A program made the position numbers and the translations under genes. This document shows positions 1 to 11,742 of a stretch of DNA of 64,000 nt, piece after piece. The notes under the pieces were generated by a model. The model saw nothing but the letters and a program-made list of their open reading frames with translations, did not search any database and was not told where the DNA came from. Every line of letters starts with the position of its first letter. Within the stretch, counting starts at the first letter, position 1. The DNA is from Brachyhypopomus gauderio (Eukaryota; Chordata; Actinopteri; Gymnotiformes; Hypopomidae): NCBI RefSeq assembly GCF_052324685.1, contig NC_135212.1, positions 7,789,778 through 7,853,777 on the forward strand. Direction: 5' to 3'.

Positions 1-112
1 AACTGTATGATACACACACGCAGACCCACTTTCAAATTACTGTCCCATAATATTTCACAGCCATTACACAGGCTTCAGCATTAGCCCTCCTCCACTGATG
101 TGGTGTCTGCCA

Positions 113-151
113 TACCCTGACCCTGACCCTGACCCTGACCTTGACCTTGAC
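113..151. repeat. Short CCCTGA tandem repeat
   Basis: About six head-to-tail hexamers, CCCTGA then CCTTGA variants. It is a short simple repeat with no gene context. Confidence 0.85.
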
Positions 152-218
152 TCCTGCTGAAAGCAAGCAGGGCTGTTTCAGGCCCCCTGGCTGATGCTCA
201 GACCAGCGCTGGTGAGTG

Positions 219-501
219 TGTAAAAACACTGGCTCTGATTGGCTACCATAACGCTGCCTTAGACAATCGCTTACTGACTTGTTAAGTTAAACAGGTGTTA
301 CACCGAGAACTGTGACCTATCGAGATCTGTTACTTCTCACTAGTCTGGGCAGCGGTCCGCTCGCATTACTGTTAGTATATCAATATATAGTAACGTACCG
401 CTTTTAATGACCAGTAACGTCAACGGCGTTGTAACGACAGGAAAAGTAATTAATTATATTATCCCGTTACTAACAAAATTACGGCGTTATTCGCAACACT
501 G
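219..501 (-). mobile_element. Partial hAT-like element, inverted relative to the 6720-7685 copy
   Basis: The reverse complement of this block matches the first ~305 bp of the element at 6720-7685 almost base for base, from its terminus (CAGTGTTGCGAATAACGCCG) through to the segment reading 'ggctaccataacg' and 'gtgtttttacac'. Only one terminus is present, at 501, so the other end was lost or never inserted. The terminus abuts a 16-bp minisatellite. Family assignment rests on the complete copy. Confidence 0.8.
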
Positions 502-716
502 CTCAGGATACATACCTCTCAGGACACACACTTCTCAGGACACACACCTCTCAGGACACACACCTCTCAGGATACATACCTCTCAGGACACACACCTCTC
601 AGGACACACACTTCTCAGGACACACACCTCTCAGGATACATACCTCTCAGGACACACACCTCTCAGGACACACACTTCTCAGGACACACATCTCTCAGGA
701 CACACACCTCTCAGTA
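502..716. repeat. 16-bp minisatellite (CTCAGGACACACACCT)
   Basis: About 13 head-to-tail copies with ACACAC/ATACAT/ACTT variants. It begins directly at the end of the truncated hAT copy. The open frame through it (Ser-Gln-Asp-Thr-His type repeats) is a by-product of the unit lacking stops. Confidence 0.9.
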
Positions 717-1663
717 TTCCTGAAGAGCCTATGGTAAAGGCCGGAGTCAGAGGATTGGACCCACACCCAGAATCACACACTGAAGACTCCCAAATACAAC
801 ACAGACTCACAGAAAATATCCAGCCACCAGCTAGAGTCTCTCAGGACCAGTGTCCTGTGCCATGTGAGAAGTGAAAACTGTTTAAAAGGCCAGAGGTGAC
901 AGCATCGGTAATCATCCCCTAGGACGTCAGTGCAGGGTCTCTTTGAGCACACTGCAGAAAAGGTCATTGTGAATACTAAATGGCATATAAATATCAATAC
1001 TAAATTCCTCCAGTTTTCTACAGATTCTCTTTTGCTTTCCAGGTACATTCCACTGTGCTTAGAAAGTGATATTGATATTGATCCTCTGTTCTCTAAGAAG
1101 ATTGAGTCCTTACTTCAGACTTTCAGCTAAAATGAGTTTGCACACTTCTGGAGCGATGTGTGTAATTACATGGTGGATTGACTAAAGTGTTCACTCTCTC
1201 TCCCCCAGCATGACTGATCAATGGCAGCCTGATGCGGTTGGACGGACATGCAGACTGGAGCAGAGCTCACATGGCCTGGCACTGCAGGAACACCATACCA
1301 CGTGAATGATGTTGAACTCTTCCACATGAAGCCACATGTGTTGTGTAGCAAGAGATGGAGATATGAGAGTTCTACTGCAGTCTAATCTCTTCATGCTTTA
1401 TTGCTTCTTCAGCTGTTATGGTTAAATAACTCCATGCAAGTATACACATGGTGGTAATACATGTGTAAGTTCAAAATAATAAATCATTATTGAACACATT
1501 AATTCATCTAAAAATAAACTTGTCCTCTGTTCCTCCAGGATACTTCACAGACAAAACAGCAGACTGTATTGTCGGCTTTCTGATGGGGGAGTGGCCTGTG
1601 TAATCTCTGCCCGGAGAGGCAAGGCCACACTGCCTCCAGCAAAAGAATCCTGGCCTGCACAGC
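717..1663. other. No feature recognised
   Basis: Unique-looking sequence with short open frames only. I see no splice-flanked coding segment resembling a known family. Confidence 0.5.
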
Positions 1664-2545
1664 CAATGAGAAGAACAGTGATCCAGACAGGTAAACAAGG
1701 GGAATGGAACACAACCAATGAGAAGAGCAGTGATCCAGACAGGTAAACAAGGGGAATGGAACACAACCAATAAGAAGAGCAGTGATCCAGACAGGTAAAC
1801 AAGGAGAACAGAACACAGCCAATGAGAAGAGCAGTGATCCAGACAGGTAAACAAGGGGAATGGAACACAAACAATAAGAAGAGCAGTGATCCAGACAGGT
1901 AAACAAGGGGAATGGAACACAACCAATAAGAAGAGCAGTGATCCAGACAGGTAAACAAGGAGAACAGAACACAGCCAATGAGAAGAGCAGTGATCCAGAC
2001 AGGTAAACAAGGGGAATGGAACACAAACAATAAGAAGAGCAGTGATCCAGACAGGTAAACAAGGGGAATGGAACACAACCAATGAGAAGAGCAGTGATCC
2101 AGACAGGTAAACAAGGAGAACAGAACACAGCCAATGAGAAGAGCAGTGATCCAGACAGGTAAACAAGGGGAATGGAACACAAACAATAAGAAGAGCAGTG
2201 ATCCAGACAGGTAAACAAGGAGAACAGAACACAGCCAATGAGAAGAGCAGTGATCCAGACAGGTAAACAAGGGGAATGGAACACAAACAATAAGAAGAGC
2301 AGTGATCCAGACAGGTAAACAAGGGGAATGGAACACAAACAATAAGAAGAGCAGTGATCCAGACAGGTAAACAAGGAGAACAGAACACAGTCAATGAGAA
2401 GAGCAGTGATCCAGACAGGTAAACAAGGGGAATGGGACACAAACAATAAGAAAAGCAGTGATCCAGACAGGTAAACAAGGAGAACAGAACACAGCCAATG
2501 AGAAGAGCAGAGATCCAGACAGGTAAACAAGGGGAATGGAACACA
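1664..2545. repeat. 52-bp minisatellite, ~17 copies
   Basis: The unit contains 'gcagtgatccagacaggtaa' followed by 'acaaggggaatggaacacaa' and 'ccaatgagaaga'. Two or three variants (GGGGAATGG vs GGAGAACAG; CCAATGAG vs ACAATAAG) alternate. On the minus strand the unit has no stop in any frame. Because 52 is not a multiple of 3, each frame cycles through all three, giving three overlapping open frames of up to 346 codons rich in Cys/Leu/Ser. These are not credible genes. Confidence 0.95.
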
Positions 2546-2599
2546 GGAATCTTGGACAGAAAGTTCTGATTTCAGCGGTTCTAGATTACTGGCACAGTG

Positions 2600-2800
2600 A
2601 CAGCATGGCTATAGTACAGTATGGCTATAGTACAGTGTGAATTGTACAGTATGGCTATAGTATAGTGTGGCTATAGTACAATATGGCTATTGTACAGTAT
2701 GTATTGTATGTACAGTATGTACTACAGTATTGCTTTAGTACAGTATGGCTATTGTACAGTATGTATTGTATGTACAGTATGTACTATAGTATTGCTATAG
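2600..2800. repeat. Degenerate minisatellite based on 'tatggctatagtacag'
   Basis: Irregular copies of a ~16-bp unit. The same unit resumes at 3317-3390, on the far side of the interspersed repeat at 2801-3316, so the array was split by an insertion. Confidence 0.8.
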
Positions 2801-3316
2801 TTTCAAGTTTATTTGTCATTTGCACATCATGTTGGGACATAACATACATTGAAATGCTTGGGGTGAGGCTCAGATAGTAATAGTTCTACAGCAGGGCAGT
2901 ATCACATATAGTGGCAAGACAGTACAAAACAGTACAAAAACGGTGCAAATTGCATTTAGCAGCAACGAAAAACACAAGAGAATATACTCACAACATACAC
3001 ACAATGTATAGCAGTGATATACCAGAATAAATAAAGTATTTAAGATTAAATTAAAATTAAAATTAAAAATTTAGATGTAAGTTGGGGGTTTTCTAGCCTC
3101 ACAGTTTGTTCAGAAGTCTGACAGCATGTGGATAGAAGCTGTTCAGTAGCTGGGTTGTTCTAGTCTGGATGCTGCGAAATCTTCTGCCAGAAGGCATAAT
3201 AGTGAACAGGCCGTGTGCTAGGTGACCACTGTCTAGCCTGATCTTCTGAATTTTTCTGCGGCAGCGAGACTGGTAAATGTCATGTAAGGCTGGTAGTTTG
3301 TTCCCTATGATGTGTT
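2801..3316. mobile_element. Unclassified interspersed repeat inserted in a minisatellite
   Basis: A 516-bp block of different composition interrupts the 'ctatagtacag' array. CTATAG occurs at both junctions (2795-2800 and 3317-3322), which fits a short target duplication, though the array itself contains this word. The block has a conserved-looking stretch ('ggatgctgcgaaatcttctg', 'ccagaaggcataatag') reminiscent of a family of dispersed repeats common in fish. No terminal inverted repeat or poly-A tail was seen, so the class is unknown. Confidence 0.5.
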
Positions 3317-3390
3317 CTATAGTACACTATGGCTATAGTACAGTGTGGCTTTAGTACAATATGGCTATAGTATAGTGTGGCTATAGTAGC
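3317..3390. repeat. Continuation of the 'tatggctatagtacag' array
   Basis: Same unit as 2600-2800, on the right side of the inserted block. Confidence 0.75.
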
Positions 3391-4089
3391 AGCTACTACC
3401 ATGAACTGATACAACATACTCAGTGTATTCAAGTTGCATGAATCTTTACAGCTGTTATATGATTGTGTTTCTCAGCAGCGCTATCAGTGTTTCATCGTGA
3501 TCTCCCTCTAGTGGTGAGCAGAGGTAAATGCTCAGAATAACAGATCTGGGACCTTACTGCATTACAAATATGTTTTCTGAATTTCTTAATTAAGACTATA
3601 AATCATGTATTCACCAACCAGATTTAACAGATGATATTTTATGTTGAGAATAATTTATTAGGCTATATGTTTTCTAGGCCATACACAAGAGTGCCTTAAT
3701 GATTCAATTAAAAATAAATGCTAAAGCACTTAGTGTGAGGTTGCTTTAACAAAAAAAATCTCAATGATATATATGTAACACAAACACTGCAGTTTCCTGT
3801 TTATTCTGGGTTACCAAACAGGATGTACTGTGGCCATTTGTACCTTTGATACTATCTCTGTAAGAAGCAACATATCTTCTTCCAACATCGATGTTCGGAA
3901 ATGTCTTGTGTCTGTTAGCCTGTCTGTAGTCTTCACAGATGAGTACAAAATACTGAGTACAAACCCAAACTGGAAGATGTATGAGCAGGAATGATGGAAA
4001 TCTGACCACTCGAATAAGCTGAATGAACTCATCGCCCTCGACAACCCTGAGGAAATCAACAACAATCTGAGGTCTGACCACAGCAATGA
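3391..4089. other. No feature recognised
   Basis: AT-rich unique sequence. Minus-strand open frames over 3761-4086 show no recognisable domain or splice context. Confidence 0.5.
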
Positions 4090-4344
4090 GCTTCACACAC
4101 ATGACCCCTCCCTCTCTGTCTCTCTCCCTCTTCCCCTCTCCCTCCCTCTCTCTCTCTCTCACCCTTTCTCTCTGCCTTTCTCTCTCTCCCTGTCTCTCTC
4201 ACTCCCTCTCTCTCCCTCCCTCTCCCCCCTCTCTCTCTCTCACCCTCTCTCTTCCTTTCTCTCTCTCCCTCTCTCACTCCCTCCCTCTTCCTCTTCTTCT
4301 CCCTCTCTCTCCCACTCTCTCTCACTCCCTCTCTTTCATACACT

Positions 4345-4411
<67 letters not shown>
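4090..4411. repeat. Polypyrimidine (CT-rich) tract followed by (CA)n
   Basis: About 250 bp of nearly pure pyrimidine (CTCTCT/CCCTCT) is followed, after a short spacer, by about 60 bp of CA dinucleotides (4349-4410). Long pyrimidine mirror tracts can form H-DNA; that is inference. Open frames here (Ser/Leu/Pro or Arg/Glu repeats) are spurious. Confidence 0.95.
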
Positions 4412-4412
<1 letters not shown>

Positions 4413-5234
4413 TGCATAAACTACCCACTCTGCTAAGGAGGAGTGATCACTATTATCAGATAAAACACTGCTCCCACATTTCCATCCAACACATTAAGAT
4501 CTTGATCCAGATTAGACAGACTTGGGCGTCTTGAACCACTTGGTCCTTAGTTAACCCTTTAGATTTTCTTATTGCCTACATATATACACACTTATCCCAT
4601 TATAACATGGAGTCTCCCGGCGTAGGATGACAGTAGTGTCAGAGTGGTTCCCATAAAGTGGAATTGGACTTACACAATAAATGTATTTACATTATTGGTA
4701 CTCTCATCCTAACAAAATTCACTATGAGAGTAAGACCTCTGGATTATAAAGGCAGTAGGAATACGCTCAGTAAGGTGTTGATATAGCCAAGATGGCAGTA
4801 CATAAACTCTTTCCATACATCATACAAAAGTAAATTCCTTCGCATGTCAAGCAGAAGTGTGTGAAACACAGCAGGAAGAGGCCATGCTGTTTCTGAGCGA
4901 CCTGCTCATCTCTGGGGTTAAACTGTCTGGACAGCAACTCCTTTGAAGTCCTTAACTGGAAACAGTTGATTGACCACAGTTCAATAGAGCCGTAAGATCC
5001 CTGATCCATCCTGATCCATCCTGATCCATCCGTCACTCTGTAACTCCCTCTCTCACCCGGCACCCACAGCTTAGACCTGGATCATGGACTCACAGTCAGC
5101 AAGTCCCCATGGAAACAGCCCATTAAAATGTTTTCTGTTTGACCTGTTACACATGGTTTGACATGTGGAATCCCTCACAGCTACATGTGTTGAGGAGTGA
5201 GGAGGATGAGGAGGAGTGGGGAGGAGTGGGGAGG
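4412..5234. other. No feature recognised
   Basis: Mostly unique sequence with one small triplication of 'cctgatccatc' near 5000-5030. Confidence 0.5.
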
Positions 5235-6040
5235 ACCTATATGACCTACATGACCCATACAGAACCCATACATGACCCATACATGACCCATACAGAACCC
5301 ATACATGACCCATACAGAACCCATACATGACCCATACATGACCCATACAGAACCCATACATGACCCATACAGAACCCATACATGACCCATACATGACCCA
5401 TACAGAACCCATACATGACCCATACATGACCCATACATGACCCATACAGAACCCATACATGACCCATACATGACCCATACAGAACCCATACAGAACCTAT
5501 ACATGACCCATACATGACCCATACAGAACCTATACATGACCCATACAGAACCCATACATGACCTATACAGAACCCATACAGAACCCATACATGACCCATA
5601 CAGAACCTATACATGACCCATACAGAACCTATACATGACCCATACAGAACCCATACATGACCCATACAGAACCTATACATGACCCATACAGAACCCATAC
5701 ATGACCTATACAGAAGCCATACAGAACCCATACATGACCCATACAGAACCCATACATGACCCATACAGAACCCATATGTGACCCATACATGATCCATACA
5801 GAACCCATACATGATCCATACAGAACCCATACATGACCCATACAGAACCCATACATGACCCATACAGAACCCATACAGAACCCATACATGACCTATACAG
5901 AGCCCATACATGACCCATACAGAACCCATACATGACCTATACAGAACCCATACAGAACCCATACATGACCTATACAGAACCCATACATGACCCATACAGA
6001 ACCCATACATGACCCATACAGAACCCATACATGACCCATA
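5235..6040. repeat. Minisatellite of 11/22-bp units (CATACAGAACC / CATACATGACC)
   Basis: About 70 alternating 11-bp half-units, acccatacaga and acccatacatg, with CCTATA substitutions, run for ~800 bp. The minus strand is open in all three frames (Met-Gly-Ser-Val-Trp-Val type repeats) because the unit lacks stops. The longest frame is 260 codons and is not a gene. Confidence 0.95.
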
Positions 6041-6094
6041 TAGCTGAAGAACAAATCAAGATTAAGCTCAAAGAGAAATGAGAAGCAGGGGCCC

Positions 6095-6193
6095 CTATGT
6101 CTCTCTCACTCCCCATTCTCTCTCTCTTCCCCCTCTCTATCCATCTCTTTCTCCCACTCTCTCTCCCTCCTCTTCTCTCCCTTTCTCTCACTC

Positions 6194-6237
<44 letters not shown>

Positions 6238-6262
6238 CCTCTCTCTCTTTCTCTTCTGTCTT
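6095..6262. repeat. CT-rich simple repeat
   Basis: Polypyrimidine tract ending in a pure (CT)n run at about 6199-6233. It is the second CT tract flanking the 5.2-6.0 kb array. Confidence 0.9.
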
Positions 6263-6534
6263 TATGGTCTGCTCCTCCTCTCTGCAGCGGTGCTGGGCAG
6301 CCCTGATTGGAGGCAGATGTGGGGAAGGTGTGGTAATGAGGAGTGAAGTGGAGTGGGGACGTAATGAGCTGTGATCAGAACATCCCGCTTGGTCTCACAC
6401 ACGTCTGGTTCTGGCGCGCCAACGTCAGGCCTCTTGCTGAAGCAGGACTTAGCAGAACAGTTTCATCCATCAGCACGTGTACAACAAACTTCAACCTTTC
6501 TTGGGTGAGTGTGAAAGCCAGAGCTGAATACTTA

Positions 6535-6539
<5 letters not shown>

Positions 6540-6579
<40 letters not shown>
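6540..6579. repeat. (CA)n microsatellite
   Basis: About 20 uninterrupted CA dinucleotides. Confidence 0.95.
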
Positions 6580-6719
6580 GATCCACACCCATTCAGCCCA
6601 CATCACACCTGTTTGCCCAGAAACAGCAGTCAAAACATACTGATAATGGAGAGAGGAACAGACTGACTGAATGAATGAATGAACGAATGAGTGAGTGAGT
6701 GAGATTCATCACTTACCAG

Positions 6720-7685
6720 CAGTGTTGCGAATAACGCCGTTAAAAATAACAGCGTTAGGTAACGGCATCATTTTGTCAGTAACGGGATAATATAATTAGT
6801 TACTTTTCCTGTCGTTACAACGCCGTTGACGTTACTGGTCATTAAAAGCGGTACGTTACTATATATTGATATACTAACAGTAATCCGAGCGGACCACTGC
6901 CCAGGCTAGTGAGGAGTAACAGATCCCGATAGGTCACAGTTCTCGGTGTAACACCTGTTTAACTTAACAAGTCAGTAAGCGATTGGCTAAGGCAGCGTTA
7001 TGGTAGCCAATCAGAGCCAGTGTTTTTACACGCGCCGAAGCACGCGAGTGACACAACACAAACGGAGAAGAGGCCGAAATGGCGTCAGGTGCAAGCCGAA
7101 GAAAATGTAGCATTTTCAAGGCGATATAAACATTATTTAAGAAAATACTTGAAGTTTCTGAATGTCTACCAGACTGGGTATTTGATTTATTTAATTAAGA
7201 ATAGAGGTTTTATTGTTAAGTTTACTTCTGTTGTGAACAAACCAGGGGTGGGTTTCCCGAAACGTACTTAGCGCTATGAACGTTTCGGGAAACCCACCCC
7301 AGTTGTCTCAGGTTGAGAGAATTTAATTTAATTTCATAGATGTAAATGCCCTTTATATAGTGTAACTTTACTTTTGCTTTTTTTTTCCAAAGATTTGGGA
7401 TTTTAAAGGATTTTATCCTGCACTGGTCTGTGGATGTGCAATAAATATCAAAAGTTAAACAACTTTCTGATCTACTAATTTCAACTGACGGTGAAAACTG
7501 CTTTAAAAAAAAAACTTAATTAATTGGCATATAACCTTTTTTTAACTATAACGCAAATAGTTACTTTCCCTGGTAATGAGTTACTTTTATTATAGAGTAA
7601 TTCAGTTACTAACTCAGTTACTTGTTTGAACAAGTAGTGAGTAACTATAACTAATTACTTTCTTAAAGTAACGTTCCCAACACTG
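6720..7685. mobile_element. Non-autonomous hAT transposon, 966 bp, with exact 8-bp target duplication
   Basis: The ends are CAGTGTTGCGAATAACG on the left and, read inward from the right, CAGTGTTGGGAACGTTAC; both begin CAGTGTTG. The octamer CTTACCAG is present immediately outside both ends (6712-6719 and 7686-7693), a perfect 8-bp duplication as hAT transposases make. It fits the nTnnnnAn target pattern described for the Ac-like hAT subfamily. The interior has no transposase frame, so it needs a helper. It contains a short palindrome at about 7246-7302 (GGGTGGGTTTCCCGAAACGT and its reverse copy). Confidence 0.93.
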
Positions 7686-7880
7686 CTTACCAGATTCATC
7701 TACCCTCTCACCCTACAGTTGAATAGATGGTGTCTGTAGTTCTTTCATCAAGACATAGATCATAAACACCCAGTCCCCCACTATAGAAATCCCATCCGGA
7801 TGATCATTAAATCACACCCACATAAAGACACTAGTCATGTGAACAGTCACTCACTCCCCAGTACTGGGCTTCCGTGTACA

Positions 7881-8357
7881 CGGGGCAACACGGTGGCTTG
7901 GTGGTTAGCACGTTTGCCTCTCAGCACTGGGGTCCTAGGTTCAAGTCCCTATCTGAGTGGAGTTTCCATGTTCTCCCTGTGTTTGCGTGGGTTTCCTCCG
8001 GGATCTCCGGTTTCCTCCCACAGTCCAAAAACATGGAGGTTAGGTAAATTGGCAGTCAACAAAAAAAAAATTCTCCCTGAGTGTGTGTCTGTGTCTCTAT
8101 GTTCAATAAAAAGTAGTGTCTGTGTCTGTGTGCGTGCGTGCGTGTGCTTGTATGCCCAGTGGTGGATGGTGCTTTGCCACTAGGGTCTGTCCTCTCTCCC
8201 CTTCCTGCTTCCGGTAGAGAGTACGCTGTGCGCAATTGGCTGCCGCTTCTCGCGGGTGTGTGTGTGATTGATTGTCTGTGACTTGTACCTGTGTTAAATT
8301 GTAAAGCGCCTTGGGAATCTGGAAAGGCGCTATATAAATCGAACATTCATTCATTCA
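7881..8357 (+). mobile_element. V-SINE-type tRNA-derived SINE with LINE-like tail
   Basis: The head resembles a tRNA, with an A-box-like TGGCTTGGTGG and a B box GGTTCAAGTCC. It is followed by the central motif shared by fish SINEs (ATGTTCTCCCTGTGTTTGCG, then GGTTTCCTCCCACAGTCC). The 3' tail contains GTAAAGCGCCTTGGG and GGCGCTATATAAAT and ends in ATTC repeats, as in L2-mobilised SINEs. Poly-A-like and GTGTCT sequence interrupts it around 8060-8140. Exact 5' boundary is uncertain by a few bases. Confidence 0.85.
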
Positions 8358-8559
8358 TACACACATGGACAGATGGACAGCAGAGTGAGTTATCAATTAA
8401 GTCTGAATCCTTCTGTAACGAAAGGCAGGCACTCTGTCCGTTGTAATGTTATATTATGAAAAATAATATCACATCAAATGATTATAATACATGCACAAGA
8501 AACACCGCACTGTACAGAAACCTTCACCGCAATGTACAGTTTATAGGTAAATGTAGTTA

Positions 8560-9380
8560 GTGTGAAAGTTCAAGAACTTTAAAGGTGACTCTAGTTTATA
8601 TTCTAATGTAGTGTATGGGTTAATGTATTATTAACTCTATAAGTTAAAATAGTTTAGAAGTGAATGTATGAGTGCGTAGGTTAATAGTTAAGAGGTTAAT
8701 GTAGTTTATAGATGAATGTAGTTAGAGTATAGATAAAAACTTAAGTTTAATATGTTATGTTGTTTAATGTAAATTGTATTAAAGTAGTATATGGTGAATA
8801 TAGTTTATATGTTACTTTAGTGTATGGTTTTACGTAGTTTAGATGTTAATGCAGTATATGGTGTTAAGTAGTTTAGATGTTAATGTAGCGTATGGTGTTA
8901 TGTAGTTTAGATGTTAATATAGTGTATGGTGTTATGTAGTTTAGAGGTTAATGTAGTGAATGGTGTTATGTAGTTTAGATGTTAGTGTAGTGTATGGTGT
9001 ACGGTGTAGTTTAGATGTTAATGTAGTTATGGTGTTATGTAGTTTAGATGTTAATGTAGGGTATGGTGTTATGTAGTTTAGATGTTAATGTAGTGAATGG
9101 TGTTATGTAGTTTAGATGTTAGTGTAGTGTATGGTGTACGGTGTAGTTTAGATGTTAATGTAGTTATGGTGTTATGTAGTTTAGATGTTAATGTATGTAT
9201 CGTGTTATAAAGTTTAGATGTTAATGTAGTGTATGGTGTATGATGTAGTTTAGATGTTAATGTAGTGTATGGTGCTATGTAGTTTAGATGTTAATGTAAT
9301 GTATGGTGTTATGTAGTTTAGATGTTAATGTAGTTATGGTGTTATGTAGTTTATATGTTAATGTAGGGTATGGTGTTATG
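8560..9380. repeat. Minisatellite based on 'tagtttagatgttaatgtag'
   Basis: Units of ~34-36 bp containing 'tagtttagatgttaatgtag' plus 'tatggtgttatg' become increasingly regular from 8800 on. The array is cut at 9380 by a hAT element and resumes at 12407. Confidence 0.9.
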
Positions 9381-9725
9381 TAGGGGTGGGAATCGTTTAC
9401 TATCTCACGATTCGATTCGATTCCGATTTTGGGGGCCACAATTCAATTCAAAAATCGATTTTCGATTCAAAAAACGATTTGATTTATAAAAATGTCTGCT
9501 TCAGTCTATAAAATCTGCATGATCTTCTACAGTCTGCTTTGCAAGACAGAACGACAAATACAGAAATTAAGTGCTTTGGTAAAATAAAATGGTTTTTGTT
9601 GTTACCAAAATTCTTGAGCTTCATTTTGCGAGCTGTCAGGGCTGGCTCGAATGCAGTTCCCCCAGCCGTCGCTAGGGGCACCAGAGTCAGTCCCAGACTA
9701 AACCGACGTAACCATACGTTCTCAG

Positions 9726-11742
9726 TAGGGCTGGGTATCGATTCAAATTCCAAGAATCGATCCGATTCCGATTCTGAAGATTAAGAATCGATTTATTTCG
9801 ATTTAATCCGATTTAATCCGATTTAATCGATTCGATCCGATTCGATCCAATTCGGGGTTTAGTGTTATTAAAAATGTATTTATTTGAGCTGTTTCCTGAC
9901 TATGTACAGAAGCAACATGTTAAAACTAGTATTATATCAATATTAATCAGCAAATAGTTACTGGTAGTTGGTAGTTACTGATGGCTGGAAGACTGGTGAA
10001 AAGGGTAATCATAAATCTACCTTCAAGAAAGGTAATCCAGGACAATAAACAGAGGACATCTTTGAGGTGTCTATATCTGCAACAGTGGACTCCTACTGGG
10101 ACACTAACCAGTGCATTATTATTATGATTGAAATAATTAAGAAGTCACCCAAAAGCTGTTGCTACCAAATGCATTTTTATTTTAAAAGTGCTCATGTATG
10201 GTGTTATGTAGTTTAGATGTTAATGTAGTTATGGTGTTATGTAGTTTATATGTTAATGTAGGGTATGGTGTTATGTAGGGGTGGGAATCGTTTACTATCT
10301 CACGATTCGATTCGATTCCGATTTTGGGGGCCACAATTCAATTCAAAAATCGATTTTCGATTCAAAAAACGATTTGATTTATAAAAATGTCTGCTTCAGT
10401 CTATAAAATCTGCATGATCTTCTACAGTCTGCTTTGCAAGACAGAACGACAAATACAGAAATTAAGTGCTTTGGTAAAATAAAATGGTTTTTGTTGTTAC
10501 CAAAATTCTTGAGCTTCATTCTTGAGGTGTCTATATCTGCAACAGTGGACTCCTACTGGGACACTAACCAGTGCATTATTATTATGATTGAAATAATTAA
10601 GAAGTCACCCAAAAGCTGTTGCTACCAAATGCATTTTTATTTTAAAAGTGCTCATGTATGGTGTTATGTAGTTTAGATGTTAATGTAGTTATGGTGTTAT
10701 GTAGTTTATATGTTAATGTAGGGTATGGTGTTATGTAGGGGTGGGAATCGTTTACTATCTCACGATTCGATTCGATTCCGATTTTGGGGGCCACAATTCA
10801 ATTCAAAAATCGATTTTCGATTCAAAAAACGATTTGATTTATAAAAATGTCTGCTTCAGTCTATAAAATCTGCATGATCTTCTACAGTCTGCTTTGCAAG
10901 ACAGAACGACAAATACAGAAATTAAGTGCTTTGGTAAAATAAAATGGTTTTTGTTGTTACCAAATAATAATTAAGAAGTCATCCAAAAGCTGTTGCTACC
11001 AAATGCATTTTTATTTTAAAAGTGCTCACACTTAATAAACTGAAAGTATAAAATGTAAACGTGTATTTTTCTTTAAAGTAAGAATATAATAACAGAACTG
11101 TCACGTTACGGTCCCCGACCCCTCCCTGTTGGGCGTGTGTTAACGTTGTCTGCGTCTACTCGTCTGCGTATCTCCGCGGGTGCGGGTGCGTCTTGTGATA
11201 ATCCTCACCTGTGGCTCGTCTCATCATCACGTGGGGTTTGTGTGGTTTGTCCATTTAATGTGCGTTCGCGCAGCGTCCTGTGCTCGTCGTTGTTTGAGTC
11301 ACACATATTCTATGTAAACGTGTTTTATGTGCGCTGTCTGCGCTTCGGTAAATGTAATAAACGTAACGATTTGGAAAGCGCAAAGGATTCTGTCTCGTCC
11401 ATCGCCTTGCGCCCAACGTTACAAGAACATTTTAAACTTTTTTAAACTTTAAAAACACTGGGTAAACTGTCAGTGACATGGACTAAATGTAAAAAGTCAC
11501 TGACACTGGATAAACTGTCCTTCTGTTTTTAGATTGCCGATTTGACTATCGTCGTTACCGGCACTGTCCGTCGCCATGTTGGTTTACAGTTAGTTAGACC
11601 GAGCACGCCTGCGTGAATTCAGTGACGAGGTGGGGGTAAAAGTTCACTAAAAAATCGATCTTTGGACGTACGAATCGATAATCAGATCATCATATGCGAA
11701 TCGATTCTGAATCGGAAAATCGATTTTTTCAACACAGGCCTA
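9726..11742. mobile_element. Inner hAT-like element nested in the outer one, 8-bp target duplication
   Basis: The left end is TAGGGCTGGGTATCGATTC; the right end read inward is TAGGCCTGTGTTGAAAAAATC. The octamer GTTCTCAG lies directly outside both ends (9718-9725 and 11743-11750), an exact 8-bp duplication matching nTnnnnAn. The subterminal regions are dense in GATTCGATCC/ATCGATT words. The interior carries partial tandem duplicates of the outer element's left end (10196-11022) and no recognisable transposase. Confidence 0.87.
10196..11022. repeat. Tandem duplication copying minisatellite plus outer hAT left end into the inner element
   Basis: 10196-10275 repeats 9301-9380 exactly, and 10276 onward repeats 9381 onward (outer hAT left end). 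A second copy starts at 10656, with its hAT left end at 10736, a 460-bp period. Each copy then jumps back into inner-element sequence ('gaagtcacccaaaagctgtt'), the first lacking the part equivalent to ~9623-10052 and the second lacking more. The pattern fits serial tandem duplication with growing internal deletions. Confidence 0.85.

Noticed and set aside
1504..2544. Three overlapping minus-strand open frames of 265-346 codons, Cys/Leu-rich, looking like membrane proteins
   Set aside because: They are the same 52-bp repeat read in three frames; all frames are equally open and none has splice or family support.
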